Assembly: GCA_024811115.1 (NCBI GenBank) | Contig: JAKOGH010000645.1 | Span: forward strand, 372,001 to 436,000 | Direction of reading: 5' to 3' | DNA: 64,000 nucleotides | DNA from: Terana coerulea | Lineage: Eukaryota > Basidiomycota > Agaricomycetes > Polyporales > Phanerochaetaceae | In this document: positions 1-14,127 of the stretch, in pieces | How positions within the stretch are numbered: position 1 is the stretch's first letter | Layout of the letters: each line of letters opens with the position of its first letter | The notes under the pieces: generated by a model | What the model was told of the DNA's origin: nothing | The model's database searches: none | What the model saw: only the letters and a program-made list of their open reading frames with translations | Position numbers and translations under genes: made by a program

Positions 1-1856
1 GCACACCTGACTCTCCAACTGTGGAGGTAGAAATCGCGAACTTGAGGGAGCAGGTTAATGTTTTCGAGATCATGGGTCCGAAGTCGAGTCAAGTCATCAA
101 AGGCGCGCTGAAACCGGAGCTGCACGACCACAGGGAGGAGTTCAAAAAGGTGCGTCAACATTGTCTGAACACGGTTTTTTCCCATGAACTGATGCTGCGC
201 TAGTGCTGGAACGCACTAGGTGACTTGCAGACGACAGCATCTGTGCCGCGCAACACCGTGATTGGCTTCACGGTGTATGATCCTAGATTGAAGTACGTCT
301 TTTGCTGGTACCACACCTGCGCGTTTAGCATAACGAAAATGATAGTTTTCCGCCCAAGAATGCTAAGGCATACATTGACACGCGAGGTACCCCAAGCCTG
401 CCGGCAGCAGCAACAGCGTTTTATCCAAACTCGTCCGTGGCGAAGAGCGATATCTGGTTCGAATTCGACCGTCAACGCCTTCGGAAACCCAAGTTCCAGA
501 AGAAAGATATAGATGAACGACGCGCCAAGGTAAGCATACTTCCACGCAAGGTGACCATACGCCAGAGCTCACGGCGCCGTTAGAACTTGGTGCCCGGAAC
601 TCCCCTACAAGCTGAAGCCCAAGATGCTCGAATACCCGTCCTGCTCATTCAACGATCCGTCGAGGCCAACACCACCTCCCAACCCGGCACCTCCAACGCC
701 TCTACGACCACGCCGTCCGTGCACGGCTGGACGCTCGTCGTACCGCAGGGCTGGGGCATGCCGTTCTTCTCCTCGCTCACCTTCACGGGCACACGCGTCG
801 GCGGTCAGCGCGAGCGGCAGACCCAGTCCTTCGAGTCCGGCGCGGCGTACTTCCCGCGCGACTACCCCTGCACGCCGTCGTACGACGCCTACACCGCGGA
901 CGCGCGCGGCGGCGGAGCAGGAGGCTTGGGCGCGCAAGCCGCCCGCGAAGCGGCTGAACTATGAGCGGCTCGGGTGCCGCAGCCCGTGGTGCCCCGACTG
1001 GGACGTCGTGCTTGGGCTCGTGGACCCCGCTGGCCGCGGAGGCAGAGGCAGACGTGTCGACGATCCCGGGGAGTTTGTCCCGGCGCAGCGAGATGCGGAT
1101 ATGGACGTCGACACGGGTGCTGAGGAGTCCGAGGCGGTGCCCGCGGGCGAAGAGATGGTTGTAGAGCAGGTGCAAGACACCGACCTGGTCGTGGAGCCGT
1201 GGTTGCTCCGCGGGCCCGAGACCATGTCAATCATCGATGCGGCCTCGAGCATGCTCAACCCGTCGTTCGGCCTCTTGGAGCAGATGAACAAGTTGCGCCA
1301 GAAGCGCAGTCTGACGCGCTTCCCTTCGGCCGTCGCAAACGACCTCTGGAACAACGCGTTGGTGCGCGTGCGGCTGCGGCTGTGTGGACGCGGGTGCCCC
1401 GATGATCTGGCTGTAATGTATGGTATGGACGACGATGAAGCGGCCAAATGGGCCAAGGCGGAGAGAGTACGGAAGAGTGGTCCAAGTGCTCAGATAGAGG
1501 AGATGGTGGGTGAGACTGAGGTACGTTCCTCCACTATTCCTCGTTACCGTCTTAGATTTACATGTCTCATGGTAGCTATCCGTTGTGATCCCCTCACAAG
1601 AGCCCATCATCGGATACGTTACCACTGGAAATTACTCTCTTTCTCTTGGTGAAGGATTTGCTATTGGTGCTATCCCTGTCGCTCGCCTCTTTGAGCTGAG
1701 AGAACAGGCTAAGCGGTTCGTCTGTGTCCGTGTTCAATAACATAATCGCTAATGCCTGTTTGCTATTAGGCTGTGCATTGGGGCAGCACCACTCGTAAGG
1801 TGCGCGACCGCCATGAGGCGATCTGTAGAGCTGCTCGTCTTGAGATCCTTGAATAA
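1..1856 (+). CDS. POP1: POP1, RNase P/MRP subunit (3' part, 5' end outside window)
   Basis: Protein scaffold of RNase P and RNase MRP, which process the tRNA 5' leader and pre-rRNA in nucleus and nucleolus. The window opens inside an exon (1-149) reading 'FEIMGPKSSQVIKGAL', a POP1 family block. Further exons are 231-292, 346-529, from 584, then 1576-1719 and 1770-1856, with GT-AG introns of about 50-80 nt. 'RIPVLLIQRS' and 'GWTLVVPQGWGMPFFSSL' mark the POPLD domain; 'CGRGCPDDLAVMYGM' and 'GYVTTGNYSLSLGEGFAIG' are the conserved C-terminal part. The reading frame changes by one base between about 885 and 910, in a GC-rich stretch: upstream reads 'ESGAAYFPRDYPCTPSYDAY', downstream 'ARKPPAKRLNYERLG', both family-conserved. 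A sequence error is the likeliest cause. Convergent with the borealin gene. Family assignment is firm; the start lies outside the window. Confidence 0.93.
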
Positions 1857-2131
1857 AGTAGGGGTTCACATGAGATGGACTACATGGCATGGCATTGTAG
1901 TAAGACGAGTCTATGATATTATCGATACAGCGGTGCCACTATATACTACATGCATGTCAAGCACGCGCAAAGCGAGGCAAGAGTCAATCAGCAGGCACTG
2001 TCAGCAGATCACAGGAAAGCGAGACGACAGCGTAACAATGAATAAAACACTACACTTCCAAGATGCATCGATGAGGTCTCAAGAAGCCCGACGAACCAGC
2101 CTGCGGGTGTGCGCCATTTACCTCGGGCGGC

Positions 2132-3515
2132 TTAGGCAATCTTCCAGCGCTCCATAGCCTGCGAGACCAGCTTGCGCATATCCTCCTTCGCTTTAGTCTT
2201 CGCGCCATCCGAGATGTCCTCCAGTGCATCGATCTCCTCCGGCGTTGTGAGGAAAGGATCGAACTCCAGCAGGTGTCCGTCTGCAGTCGGGACAGCGACG
2301 AGCGCGGCAAGAGATAGGGACGCGGAAGGTTGGCCTGGAGAAGAAGGCGGGGACGGTGTCTTCGGCTGAGACGACGCGCCGCCGCGGCTCGGTATGAAGC
2401 CGGACTTGGAGTTCGAGCGCGAATGCGTGCTGGCTTGCGAGCCAGGGCGATCTGAGGCGGTGGACGCAGTCCTGACAATGATGCTGTTCGTCCGCTGGTG
2501 CCCCTTCTTCCCCACCCCCGCACCCGTGCCTAGACCATCCTTCTCCTCACCCCCTGTCTCCACCACCTTGCTCAGCCAGCCGCTCAGGTCAAACCCAAGC
2601 TTCAACGGGGTTTGCCAGCGGCGAGCCGTTGACACTGAGCATGCTCTCGTCCTTCCTGGGCCACCGCGGAAACGACGAGGAGGACGATGAGAAGGTATGT
2701 GTGGGTTGAATAGTGCTGTCGAAGGGACCCGGGCGGTAGGGCGAGGGCCGGGCTTGGAGGGAGACGCGAAAGGGATCTTGGTAGGCGAGGTTGGTCTTGA
2801 AGCAGTGGGAAGCCGGCCGAAAGGAAGCGGCTTCCCTAGGGCTTTGTGCGGGCTGGGCGATGGCGCATGTGGCGGTATTCGCTGAGCTGTTCGGACCTAG
2901 AACAAAGTCAGCTTAGCGTGCTATGTCAGGGATATGGGTGCACGGACAGTTGATGGTGTCTTCATCTGTGGAAGGCGTGCACGCTGCGCGGTGCCTGGAC
3001 CAGTCGAAGGACCCGCTTTTTTCTTCGGTGTCGCAGCAATAGTGCGAGCTACACGAAGAACATTTTTAACAAACGCGAAATGAGTTACATGGGCAGTGTA
3101 CGCACCAGATTTCGTAGCTTTCGGGGGTTCGTGTTCAGCCGCATCTGCAGCCTTGGCCTCAGTCTCTTGAGACTCAACCCATTTCCTCTTCCTCGTTGTC
3201 TTGTCAATGCCTTCCACCTCTCCACCCAGCCGCTCTCTCTGTATACTCTTGAGGCACGCCTGGATATCGCCATTGTATTTGGCGAACTCACGCAGGGTGA
3301 CGTCGCGGACAAGGCGCGGGACGCGCGAAATGAGACCCTCTTGATGCATGCGGAAGTCCTCGAGAGCATCGGTGAGCCATTCTTCAAACTGGCGTGCGCG
3401 ATGCGCGACTGGTATGATCGTCTTGAGCAGGATGCGGATAAGATGTTGGGTACATACCTTCGAGGTCGAGGTTCGCTAGCAGCTGGGCCTTCGCCTCCGA
3501 GGTATATTTCGCCAT
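2132..3515 (-). CDS. Borealin-like chromosomal passenger complex subunit
   Basis: Borealin links survivin and INCENP-Aurora B at centromeres during mitosis. The first exon (3458-3515) begins 'MAKYTSEAKAQLLANLDLE', matching the borealin/Nbl1 N-terminal helix that packs against INCENP and survivin. Exon 2 continues 'RQFEEWLTDALEDFRMHQEG' and 'VPRLVRDVTLREFAKYNGD', the rest of that coiled helix. A basic and Pro/Ser-rich middle follows, then the tail 'LEFDPFLTTPEEIDALEDI' and 'DMRKLVSQAMERWKIA'. The conserved motif 'KDESMLSVNGSPLANP' (about 2605-2660) sits in a shifted frame, while the sequence on both sides shares one frame, so two compensating indels are implied. The ATG at 3515 is chosen because the helix starts immediately after it. 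Exon borders between about 2690 and 3100 are uncertain. Divergent from the nuclease gene. Confidence 0.8.
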
Positions 3516-4044
3516 GTCCGGTTTTATCACGTGTAGACCTTCGTTACGGATGAAGCGTACGGTCCCGACAGGAGATAACGGTCCAGCTGAGTGTGTCTGC
3601 TGGCGAAAGGGGTGTACGCGGTGGTGGTTGGTACCAACGTGCCTGTAAGCGCCAGAATTCCTCAAGAATAATACTGTCGGTGCCTGGCTTTGACTGACTT
3701 GCTCTTGACTGTCGCCGTCTCTGGGAACTTTCTGCGTTTCTTGCTCAAGCTTGTTCCATCCTCTCGGACTTTCGTCGCACAGCAATCACACTCTCGTACC
3801 ACATGCAACACAGTGCACATGGTCAACCCTGTTACCGCACGCTGCTCTCTGTGCGAGACCGCCCTTCGGTCAATCTTTTGGACATACGGTGACAGCCAAT
3901 GCGCACGTTGGTCTCTTCGCCCCTGTAAACTCAGGTGGTTTTAGTGCCTGGTCTTCGCTGGGAAGGCTCTATCCGTGGCAATATAAAATGGCAGCCTTCG
4001 GTTCGCAGTAAGCAGAGAGATTCTCCCACTCGTGGATCGTCGCT
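3516..4044. promoter_or_regulatory. Divergent promoter region between borealin and nuclease genes
   Basis: A 529-base gap between two divergent starts. TATAAAA at 3982-3988 lies 57 bases before the nuclease ATG and fits a TATA box for the secreted nuclease. A minus-strand ORF extends from the borealin frame upstream to 3785, but it lacks family features and is probably 5' leader. No other feature is seen. Confidence 0.5.
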
Positions 4045-6188
4045 ATGCTTGCTGCCGGTCGTCGGTTCGTCTGGCTTTGCCAGCTCGCCCTTCTCTCCGC
4101 CGCGTATGCGGTGACCATCACGAACATCCAGGGGCCCGCATTTCGCTCACCGCTGGAAGGGCAGACCGTGCAGAATGTCACTGGTGTTGTGACTGCCAAA
4201 GTGCGTTGCACAGTGTTTATAGACTGAGAAACATCTCACATCTGGCTATATCTTTTAGAGCTCTAGCGGATTCTACCTCCAGGGCGATCCTGCCCAAGAC
4301 AATCGTGTGTCCAGCGGTGTCTTCGTGTTCTCGAGTTCGAGCAAGGTCCTCAATGCGGTGCACGCCGGAGATCTCGTCTCCCTCTCGGGCAAAGTCCAAG
4401 AATTCCGCCCGGCCGCAGACCCGACATTCCTCTTGTCTACCGAACTCTCGTCCCCGACAAACATTACCGTCTTGTCTTCCAACAACACAGTCACGCCCCT
4501 CCTTCTTGGCGTTGACGAAGTCCGCCTACGCAGTATCTTTCTGCTCTTGACGTCGGCCGGGATGGATTCCTTGCCGTGCCGAACAACCAGAGCCGAGTTG
4601 ATACTGTGAATGCGACTGCACAGCCCACCAAGTTTGGAATCGACTTCTGGTCCAGTTTGGAAGGCATGCTGGTCACAGTTCCCAAGCCCGTCTCAATTGG
4701 ATTTGAGAATAGTTTCGGAGAATTCTGGGTCCGTGGAAATTGGAAGTCGACTAGTGTCAACTCTCGTGGCGGCTCGACCTTGACATTTGGTATATCTATC
4801 GCTTGCCTGCTATTCATCGGAGCATTGATGCTCATCCAAAATCTTATAGGCCTTGATGGCATACCTGACGGAAACCCAGAGTCCGTAATTATTGGATCTC
4901 CCTTGGATGGAACCAAGAACACTCCGATGTCTGTTGGCAAGACCTTGACTGACATCACTGGCGTCGTTCAGTACCAGTTCGGTTTCTACTACGTTCTTCC
5001 TCTGACCGCTCCCGCCGTTTTGACGACACCTGACCCAACTATACCTGCAACGACATTAACGCCAAAGACAGACGGGTGCACTCTGACGTTAGGTGACTAT
5101 AATGTAAGCTTCAACTCTCTACGTTCAGTATTCGCATTGCTAATGGTCTGCATAGGTGGACAACATGGGGCCCACCACCCCTCACCTCCCATCAGTTGCC
5201 ACGCATATTGCCCAGTTCCTCAAGACACCCGACATCATGTTCCTCCAGGAGATCCAAGACAACTCCGGAGAGACCGACGACGGGACGGTCGATGCCACTC
5301 TGACGCTGTCCACGCTCACAGCTGCCATCGCCGGCCAAAGCAACGTGACCTACAACTTCACCGCAATCAATGGCATTAACAACCAGGACGGCGGCGTGCC
5401 CGGAGGAAACATTCGACCAGCATATTTGTATAACCCGAAGAAGGTCAGTCTGGTCGCGGGATCGCCGATAGGTGGGGCTTTGGATGCTACGAAGCTCGGT
5501 ATTTGGACATGATGGAAAGCTCACCCTCAGGTGAGTAGCATATTGCAAGTATATGGACTGGTACTGACACAGTGTGCGCAGCTTCAACCCCGGTCGTATT
5601 GACCCTACCAATGCGGCCTGGAATAGCAGTCGCAAGCCCCTTGTTGCCGCTTGGACGACCACTTCGGGTGCCCGTTTCTTCACCATCGACGTCCATGACG
5701 CATCGAAGTCTGGAGGTGGCTCGTCGGTGCAGGGCGATTCGCGCCCGCCGATCAACAGCGACGTTGACCAACGCACAGCCCAAGTCGAAACCATTGCTGT
5801 AAGTTCCCCTGCGCCCGCATCGCTTTTCCGATTCTAATGCCACTCGATGTAGACGTTTGTCAAGTCCCTGCTGAAGCTCAACCCGCTCGCAAGCGTCATC
5901 ATCGCCGGCGACTTCAACGAGTTCGCGCAAACGCGTTCCGTGTTCGCTGCGTTCAACGGCCTCGTCTTCGAGGGTCGACGAGCTCGCCGGGCTGAACCCC
6001 TCGAGCGCTACACCTATGTCTTCGACAACCTCAACGAACAGCTCGATCACATGTTTGTGTCTCCGGCGGTGGCGCTCAGGAAGGTGGAGGTTGAGCACAT
6101 TCATGTGAACAGCTGGGCACCCAGCTTCGACTCCAGAACGAGTGACCACGACCCCAGCGTCGCTAGGGTTCGTGTATGCGGCCTCTGA
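4045..6188 (+). CDS. Secreted endonuclease/exonuclease/phosphatase-family nuclease
   Basis: Predicted extracellular DNase of the ExeM/NucH-like type. Exon 1 (4045-4200) encodes a signal peptide (LCQLALLSAAYA). Exon 2 (from 4259) holds an OB-fold-like domain ('SSGFYLQGDPAQDN', 'LVSLSGKVQEFRP'). The catalytic EEP domain starts with 'VDNMGPTTPHLPSVATHIAQ' and 'MFLQEIQDN', where the Glu is the metal ligand, continues with 'SVIIAGDFNEFAQ' and closes with 'SDHDPSVARV', the SDHxP catalytic motif. Introns: 4201-4258, 4790-4849, 5104-5155, 5531-5581, 5799-5852. Frame breaks occur near 4525 (a C missing in a CC run), near 5495, and as a compensating pair at about 5965 and 6000, between which 'VDELAGLNP' appears only in the alternative frame. 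The last exon ends at TGA 6186-6188. The number of indels leaves open either a poor assembly or a decaying gene. Confidence 0.85.
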
Positions 6189-6264
6189 ATATGGTTTTCT
6201 TGATCCCACTGCTGCTGCGTTGTTTGTGGTAGTAAATTCACAAAATTTCTGTCAGTATAACGTG

Positions 6265-7566
6265 CTATATGTCGTTATCCTCGTCTGGAACAGCGGATCT
6301 CCGGAGCTCCTCTTGCCATAGACCAGCAAACTCTTCCACATTCCGGCCGCTACTGAGCATTAACGCTTCAATCGGCACCATATTGTGCTGATGAGCCGGT
6401 ACGTTCCGAGCGGCCGCAGGATGACTCGGAGAGTCTACCACTCTGAGCTCCGGGGAGAACTCTGCGGGGAGGATGTGGCTGTGTTGAGCAAATCTAGCAG
6501 CTCTTCGTATTCAAAGAGGAGCGATTCCGTTTTCGGTGAGTAGGGATTGAAGTCGATGATGTGTCCCTTGGAGAGATCGCGCGTCAAGAGAAAATCGAAG
6601 ATGTCTGTGGAGAGGTTAACGGTGTGATAGGTGACACATTGGACAGGTTGGCTTACAATTCCCTTGCGTGCTTTCCCACTTTCCCTTGATCTTCTCCTCC
6701 CAGAATGTTCGGATGGCATTGAGGACCTTGGCCTGCGTTTGGGGCTCCATTCCAGAACTCGTAGTAGTTGGGATCACGTTGGGAGATTCCTATACCCTGT
6801 CTGTAAGCGAGCGAGCTGCCGGTCCTTGCATTACATCGTACCTAAGAGTCTCTCGCTGCGAACAAAGCAACGGAGCTCCCTGCTTCGGTCTACTGGGTAC
6901 CACTTGCGCAGGACAAGCTCGAGCTGGTAATCCGGGAGTTGCTCCGAGGATGTGTCGCAGTCTTCAAAGAGCTGCGTTGCGTCCAGGTCGTGTAGTACAA
7001 AATCGGAGGATTTGAGCAGCATGTACACGTCGGACGGAGACATGCACTTCATCGGCGAGCCTGCTGGCAGGATCCATGCAGCATCCTAAGGCCCGGGAAA
7101 AGTGAGCACGGACGCGGTTGTATGCGTGCTTAGACTCACTCGAGGAGAAGAGAAGTTTAGCTTCGGAAAAACCGCCCCGTACTGCTCTACTCCCTCCCTG
7201 ATTTGTGTGTCCAGCTCTGGGAATGCGAACTTCCGTCTCTCTTCCTCGTCTTCATCTTCACTATTCTCGCCCTCGTCTTGCTCGTCATCCGACAGTGTGC
7301 TCTCCACTGGCCTAGCAGGGAAATCAATCAACCCCGGAGCGGGTATGTCAATGTTGTGAACTTACTAACAAATCTTCTGCTCCCTCGGGGATAAAGACGC
7401 CGTCCGAATTCAGATAATCCTCAAAGTCTTTGCTGAGAGGTCGGATGACGGTCGACTTGATGCTCTGCGAAGCAAACCTTGGGTACCACGACGAGAACTG
7501 AAAGGCGAGAATGCTTGAAGCAGTTGGAGATGGGAAGAGCGTAGGAGCAGAAACCGGGGATGGCAT
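6265..7566 (-). CDS. CDC123: CDC123/D123 family eIF2 assembly factor
   Basis: ATP-grasp-like chaperone that assembles the eIF2 alpha-beta-gamma translation initiation complex in the cytosol. Exon 1 (7370-7566) contains '[20 protein letters not shown]' and '[16 protein letters not shown]', exon 2 (7140-7311) an acidic linker and '[18 protein letters not shown]', exon 3 (6842-7085) 'LQLVLRKWY'-type core seen here as '[20 protein letters not shown]'. Exon 4 starts at 6789 with '[12 protein letters not shown]'. The following exon has '[20 protein letters not shown]', the conserved DFNP ligand motif. Two one-base frame changes are needed: near 6755, between 'YYEFW' and '[19 protein letters not shown]', and near 6470-6500, before '[20 protein letters not shown]'. 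Both flanks are conserved. Stop at 6265-6267. It is divergent with the G-patch gene across 165 bases, so the two probably share a promoter. Confidence 0.9.
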
Positions 7567-7731
7567 GACGGCGTGGATGAAGAGCGACAGAGCAAACGGC
7601 GATCAAAGTCAAGAGCGCCACGAAGATCGCTATCTCGGCAGTGCCCGAGAGAAGGGTCTGCGGGCGCCAAGACGCCGAAATCTTTGGTCGCCCAGCTTTC
7701 AGTCTAACGTCCTCGACCACCTCTCGCTGCC
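7567..7731. promoter_or_regulatory. Short bidirectional promoter, CDC123 / G-patch gene
   Basis: Only 165 bases separate the two divergent start codons of these conserved genes, so both 5' leaders and promoters must lie here or overlap the neighbouring coding sequence. I see no clear TATA box. The inference rests on spacing alone. Confidence 0.45.
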
Positions 7732-8921
7732 ATGCCTCTCGACGCTCACGCGCACCTCGCCTCTCAGGGATGGAACGGGAAAGGTACGGCGCTGCGACAT
7801 GGGGCTATCAGCCGGCCTATCATCATCGCGCAAAAGAAAACGATGGCGGGTATTGGGAAGGATCGTGATGAGGCATTTCCCTTCTGGGATCAGTGAGTGT
7901 CGGTGCACATTTATGAATACATGGTGCTTAACTTATATTTTATGCTTACAGTGTATTCACCGCCGCGGTGAACGCAGTAAAGATCAAATGCTACGACAGC
8001 GACTCTGTGCGTTTCGCACGTTCTCTTCCTGCCAATCATCGCTCACAACTATACATCTCACAGGAGGATACGGAGGAGTCTACGACATCCGCTGTGGTGC
8101 TGCAGAAGACAAGCACGGGTATCATCTCGAACAAGCGTCCGACCACAGGCACGTCTGTGCTCTCTGGCGCGGCAACACCGTCCACCTCCAGCGGCACTTC
8201 CACACCGCGACTCAGCGTAATGGCGGCCGCGAAGCAACAGGCCGCACAGCGCTTTCTATACTCGAAGTTCTACCGCGGACCTATCCTGGGTAGCGATGTT
8301 AAGGAGAAATCCGCGTCACCCGACGCTGCCGTGCCGATTCAAGAAACAGTGACAGTGGAAGTTGTGGAAGAGAGGTTGGCAATTGTGGAAGAGAAGAAGA
8401 GCAAAGAGAAAAGGGAGAAGAGTGGGAGAAAACGGAAGCGTGAGAGTGATGTCGAGGAGATGGTGGATCTTGGAGAGGGAAGCAGCAAACGGAAAAGTGA
8501 GAAGCCGAAGTCTACGAAGGGTAAGAAGGGGAAGAGGGAAGAGAAAGGGTCTGATGACCAGAAGGGCATAAGACGAGAACGACAGAAGGATGAGGAGCTT
8601 ATGGAGAAGGTGGAAGCAGGTACAAAGGTGGCGAAGGCGGAGAGGAAGAAGCTGCGGGCAGAGAAAAGGGCAAGGAAGGACGAGAAGAGGAGATCAAAGA
8701 AGACGAAGTTACAAAAGGTCGTCTCTACAGAGCAGGCAGAGGAAGGAGAAGCTGGCGCCGACGAGGACGACCCTTCCGCCCCCGTGCCCAGTTCTGTGGC
8801 GACATTCGCTACGGAAACGCTTACTCCTCCCGAAGTCAAATCGGTGAAGCGCATAAAGAGTGAAAAACATTCAGAGTCGAAGAAGAAAAGACGCAAGCTT
8901 GACAATTCAGGTGTTCCATGA
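7732..8921 (+). CDS. G-patch protein, GPATCH4/Tma23-like ribosome-biogenesis factor
   Basis: Three exons (7732-7892, 7952-8006, 8064-8921) give 357 residues with no frame break. The N-terminus carries a G-patch ('GWNGKGTALRHGAI') followed by 'GIGKDRDEAFPFWDHVFTAA', the arrangement of GPATCH4 and yeast Tma23, nucleolar proteins linked to ribosome biogenesis. A Ser/Thr-rich linker ends in 'QQAAQRFLYSKFYRGPILG'. From about residue 150 the protein is almost wholly Lys/Glu/Arg with repeated KKxK patches, typical of a disordered nucleolar targeting tail. The ATG at 7732 is in good context directly before the G-patch. G-patch proteins usually activate DEAH helicases; the partner cannot be read from this sequence. 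The family call is solid, the exact orthology less so. Confidence 0.85.
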
Positions 8922-9016
8922 CTTGGCTCTGGCCAGGCTGATGCGTACGGTGCACTGTAAGAACAACTTGAAGTACATTGCAATGCTCCTATGTTGGACA
9001 ATACATTAAGGATATT

Positions 9017-10613
9017 CTACTTAAAGTGCTTATATCTCGTGACATAGAATCCCGGTCCCTGACTCTTCGCCTTCGCCCTCTTCAACGCATCATCAGGTCC
9101 GTTCCTCCTCCATCTCCCATTCGCCCTCGTAGTCGGTACTACCTCCAACGGAATGGGCGGGTACGTGTCTTCGGTAACACCGCTACCGAAGTCGTAGACG
9201 AACCCTCGGCTCTCGTTCGCTCCAAATACCCGAGCACCGTCCACAACAACGGAGTAGACAGGACTCGAATCGTTCCCAGGCGCGTGCACGCTCCATCCTT
9301 TCTTAGGGAACCTCACGTCCCAGAAGGCGAGGACGCTGTGCCGGGCGGAGCCAGCCGCGATGTGCGACGCCGAGCCGCCGCCGCATGCCAATGAGTAGAT
9401 GGGCTCTGGAGACCATGGGTCGTAGAACGTCATGGACGGCAGCAGAGACGACACGGGCGATTCTGCCGTGGTTCGCGTCTGGGAGCGCAAGTCGAAGACG
9501 CGGACGATTCCGTCGTACCATCCTGAGACGACGACCTGGTCTGAGGCGCCCCATGCGCAGGCTGGTGGCGCAGAGCTGATGGCGTATACGGCGGTGGGAC
9601 GTTCTGTCCTTGTCGTTGAAGCCAAGTGCACAGAAGGCTCGGCTGCCAGATGGGATTCCCGAATAGAGTGCACCGAGAGCGGATTGAAGGAGGTTGTACC
9701 AAATACCGCATATGGGGTTGATGAGTCCATGTTCAGATGACAGGACCAGCTACGTGTGTCGAGGTCAATCAGCTCTGGCGTTGGCTCCTGTCGAGGTAAG
9801 AGGGAGGAGTGCGGCAGTCCCGGTAGTGGATAGCGAGAGTAAGTGAGAAGACGAGGCGGATAAACCCTCAATAAGAGTGTTGTGGAAGTCGTAATGCTCC
9901 CTAAGAGAAGCATCGATATCTCCGCCAGTAGTGGCAAGCTCGTTGCAGGGAGGGAGTGTAACGCGTTCGAGGTTACCATCGGCATACCCGATGAAGACCG
10001 TGCGGTCTACGCCTTCGTCGGGTACGGAAACGAGGCTGGTTATATCCTGAGACGGATGAAATGCTCTCGTGGTGTATGCGCATTCGAGACGGACGGGCGG
10101 AGAGACGTCCGGGTTGGAAGACGACGAGAATCCGTAGGAATATATCGTATTCCCCGCAGCAAGCAGAAGACGGGAGGAGTTAATGGCGAGCAATGGTTGA
10201 AGCTTGCCAAGCCAGCGGTCGGCCAACGGTCGAGCGACGAATCGTTGGCCAGCCCAATTGCGGTCCATGATGGTATTGTACCTATCGTGCACGGTAAGGG
10301 AACAAGACAGTCGACGTGCTTTCCATCACTCACCGAACCTGCACCCCAGCCTCCCATACAACATAACTCTGAGAAAGACTGTGTGACGGTCTTGGGTTAT
10401 TTCGGAGGCATCCTTTCCACCCAAAGGCTTCCACCTGCGTGATCGAGATGCTTGCTTAGCGTAGCACCGTGGGAAATTTAGCAGACGAACAGCACCTACA
10501 AGTTCATGGTAGACGTTGCAGGTACATCCCAAGGCAGCTAAATCCTTGGCAGACAGATGCTTCATAACGATGATAATGACATCGCTGGGTAGAGAGATGA
10601 TATCTGCAGCCAT
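9017..10613 (-). CDS. F-box protein with WD-repeat propeller
   Basis: Probable substrate receptor of an SCF ubiquitin ligase. Exon 1 (10500-10613) encodes a canonical N-terminal F-box ('LPSDVIIIVMKHLSAKDLAA', 'LGCTCNVYHEL'). Exon 2 (10334-10434) continues 'VEAFGWKGCLRNNPRPSHSL', and exon 3 starts at 10281. The rest is a beta-propeller with WD-like blades: 'LLAINSSRLLLAAGNTIYSY', 'VVVSGWYDGIVRVFDLRSQ', 'AAGSARHSVLAFWDVRF'. It ends 'PGFYVTRYKHFK'. A one-base frame change is required near 9780-9810, between 'STTGTAALLPL' and 'RQEPTPELIDLDTRSWSCHL'; both sides look native. Substrate unknown. Divergent from the Miro gene. Confidence 0.82.
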
Positions 10614-10936
10614 GCCGCTTCGTTGAGTAGAAGGTGTTCGTTTGGACAAGAGATGGGTGCTTCTAAGGGGTTGTGTCTTCGTGCTGGGAAACTATTCGAG
10701 ATCTGGAGGTATTTATGGGGGCCGCGGGTGGTAACAAGAGTGAGAAGAGCCGGAAAGAGGTGGTCGTTCCATTGCAAGGGCGGAGCTGAAGAGCGCTTGA
10801 GCAGTGAGCACGCGAGGCCGATGCCGCTGTTTCCTCCTGCCGCCTCGCTGCCGTCGCCCCGCCTCGCCGAAACTGACACGCAGTAGCACACACGACTCGG
10901 AGCTCTGGCAGGGCGCGTTCTTCATTCCTGGAGGCC
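10614..10936. other. Divergent intergenic region, F-box/WD and Miro genes
   Basis: A 323-base gap between two divergent ATGs that probably holds both promoters and 5' leaders. Open frames here have no recognisable content, and no clear TATA box or repeat is seen. Confidence 0.5.
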
Positions 10937-13728
<2,792 letters not shown>

Positions 13729-14127
13729 AGGATTTCTGTTTTACTTTACCTGGCGTTGTCTGCTTGTTTTATAGCTATCTTACAGCTCTGTATACTGCTT
13801 TCCGTTTTGCGCAGAGGGACCCGGCTCGAGGCTGCTTGGGGCTGCCGGCGATGACTCGGATAGATCCGAAAAGCGGCCAGGCGTTAGAGGCGTGGCCATC
13901 GTCACAGGTGTGCATGTACAGATCGACGAATGTATCCTACAACAGCCAAGCCTCGACGCAGCAGCTTGAACTACAACGTCCACCATCGATTCTGAGAGAG
14001 TCACAAATCTTCGCTCGTCTGCGTAGCAACCTGGACGTACCTTGAACCAGAACTACCACAACCTTGTATTCCACTGATTGACTTTTGCATATAAAGCTGC
14101 GAACAGCCTACCCTCGAGTCTACAAAC
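13729..14127. other. Intergenic, Miro 3' side and VWA gene promoter
   Basis: A 399-base gap between two genes on the same strand. 'ATATAAAG' near 14090-14097 lies about 35 bases before the VWA ATG and may be a TATA box. Short open frames here have no family features. Confidence 0.45.

Noticed and set aside
876..918. Tiny intron to explain the POP1 frame change
   Set aside because: It would be 43 bases and remove a conserved segment; a one-base error is simpler.
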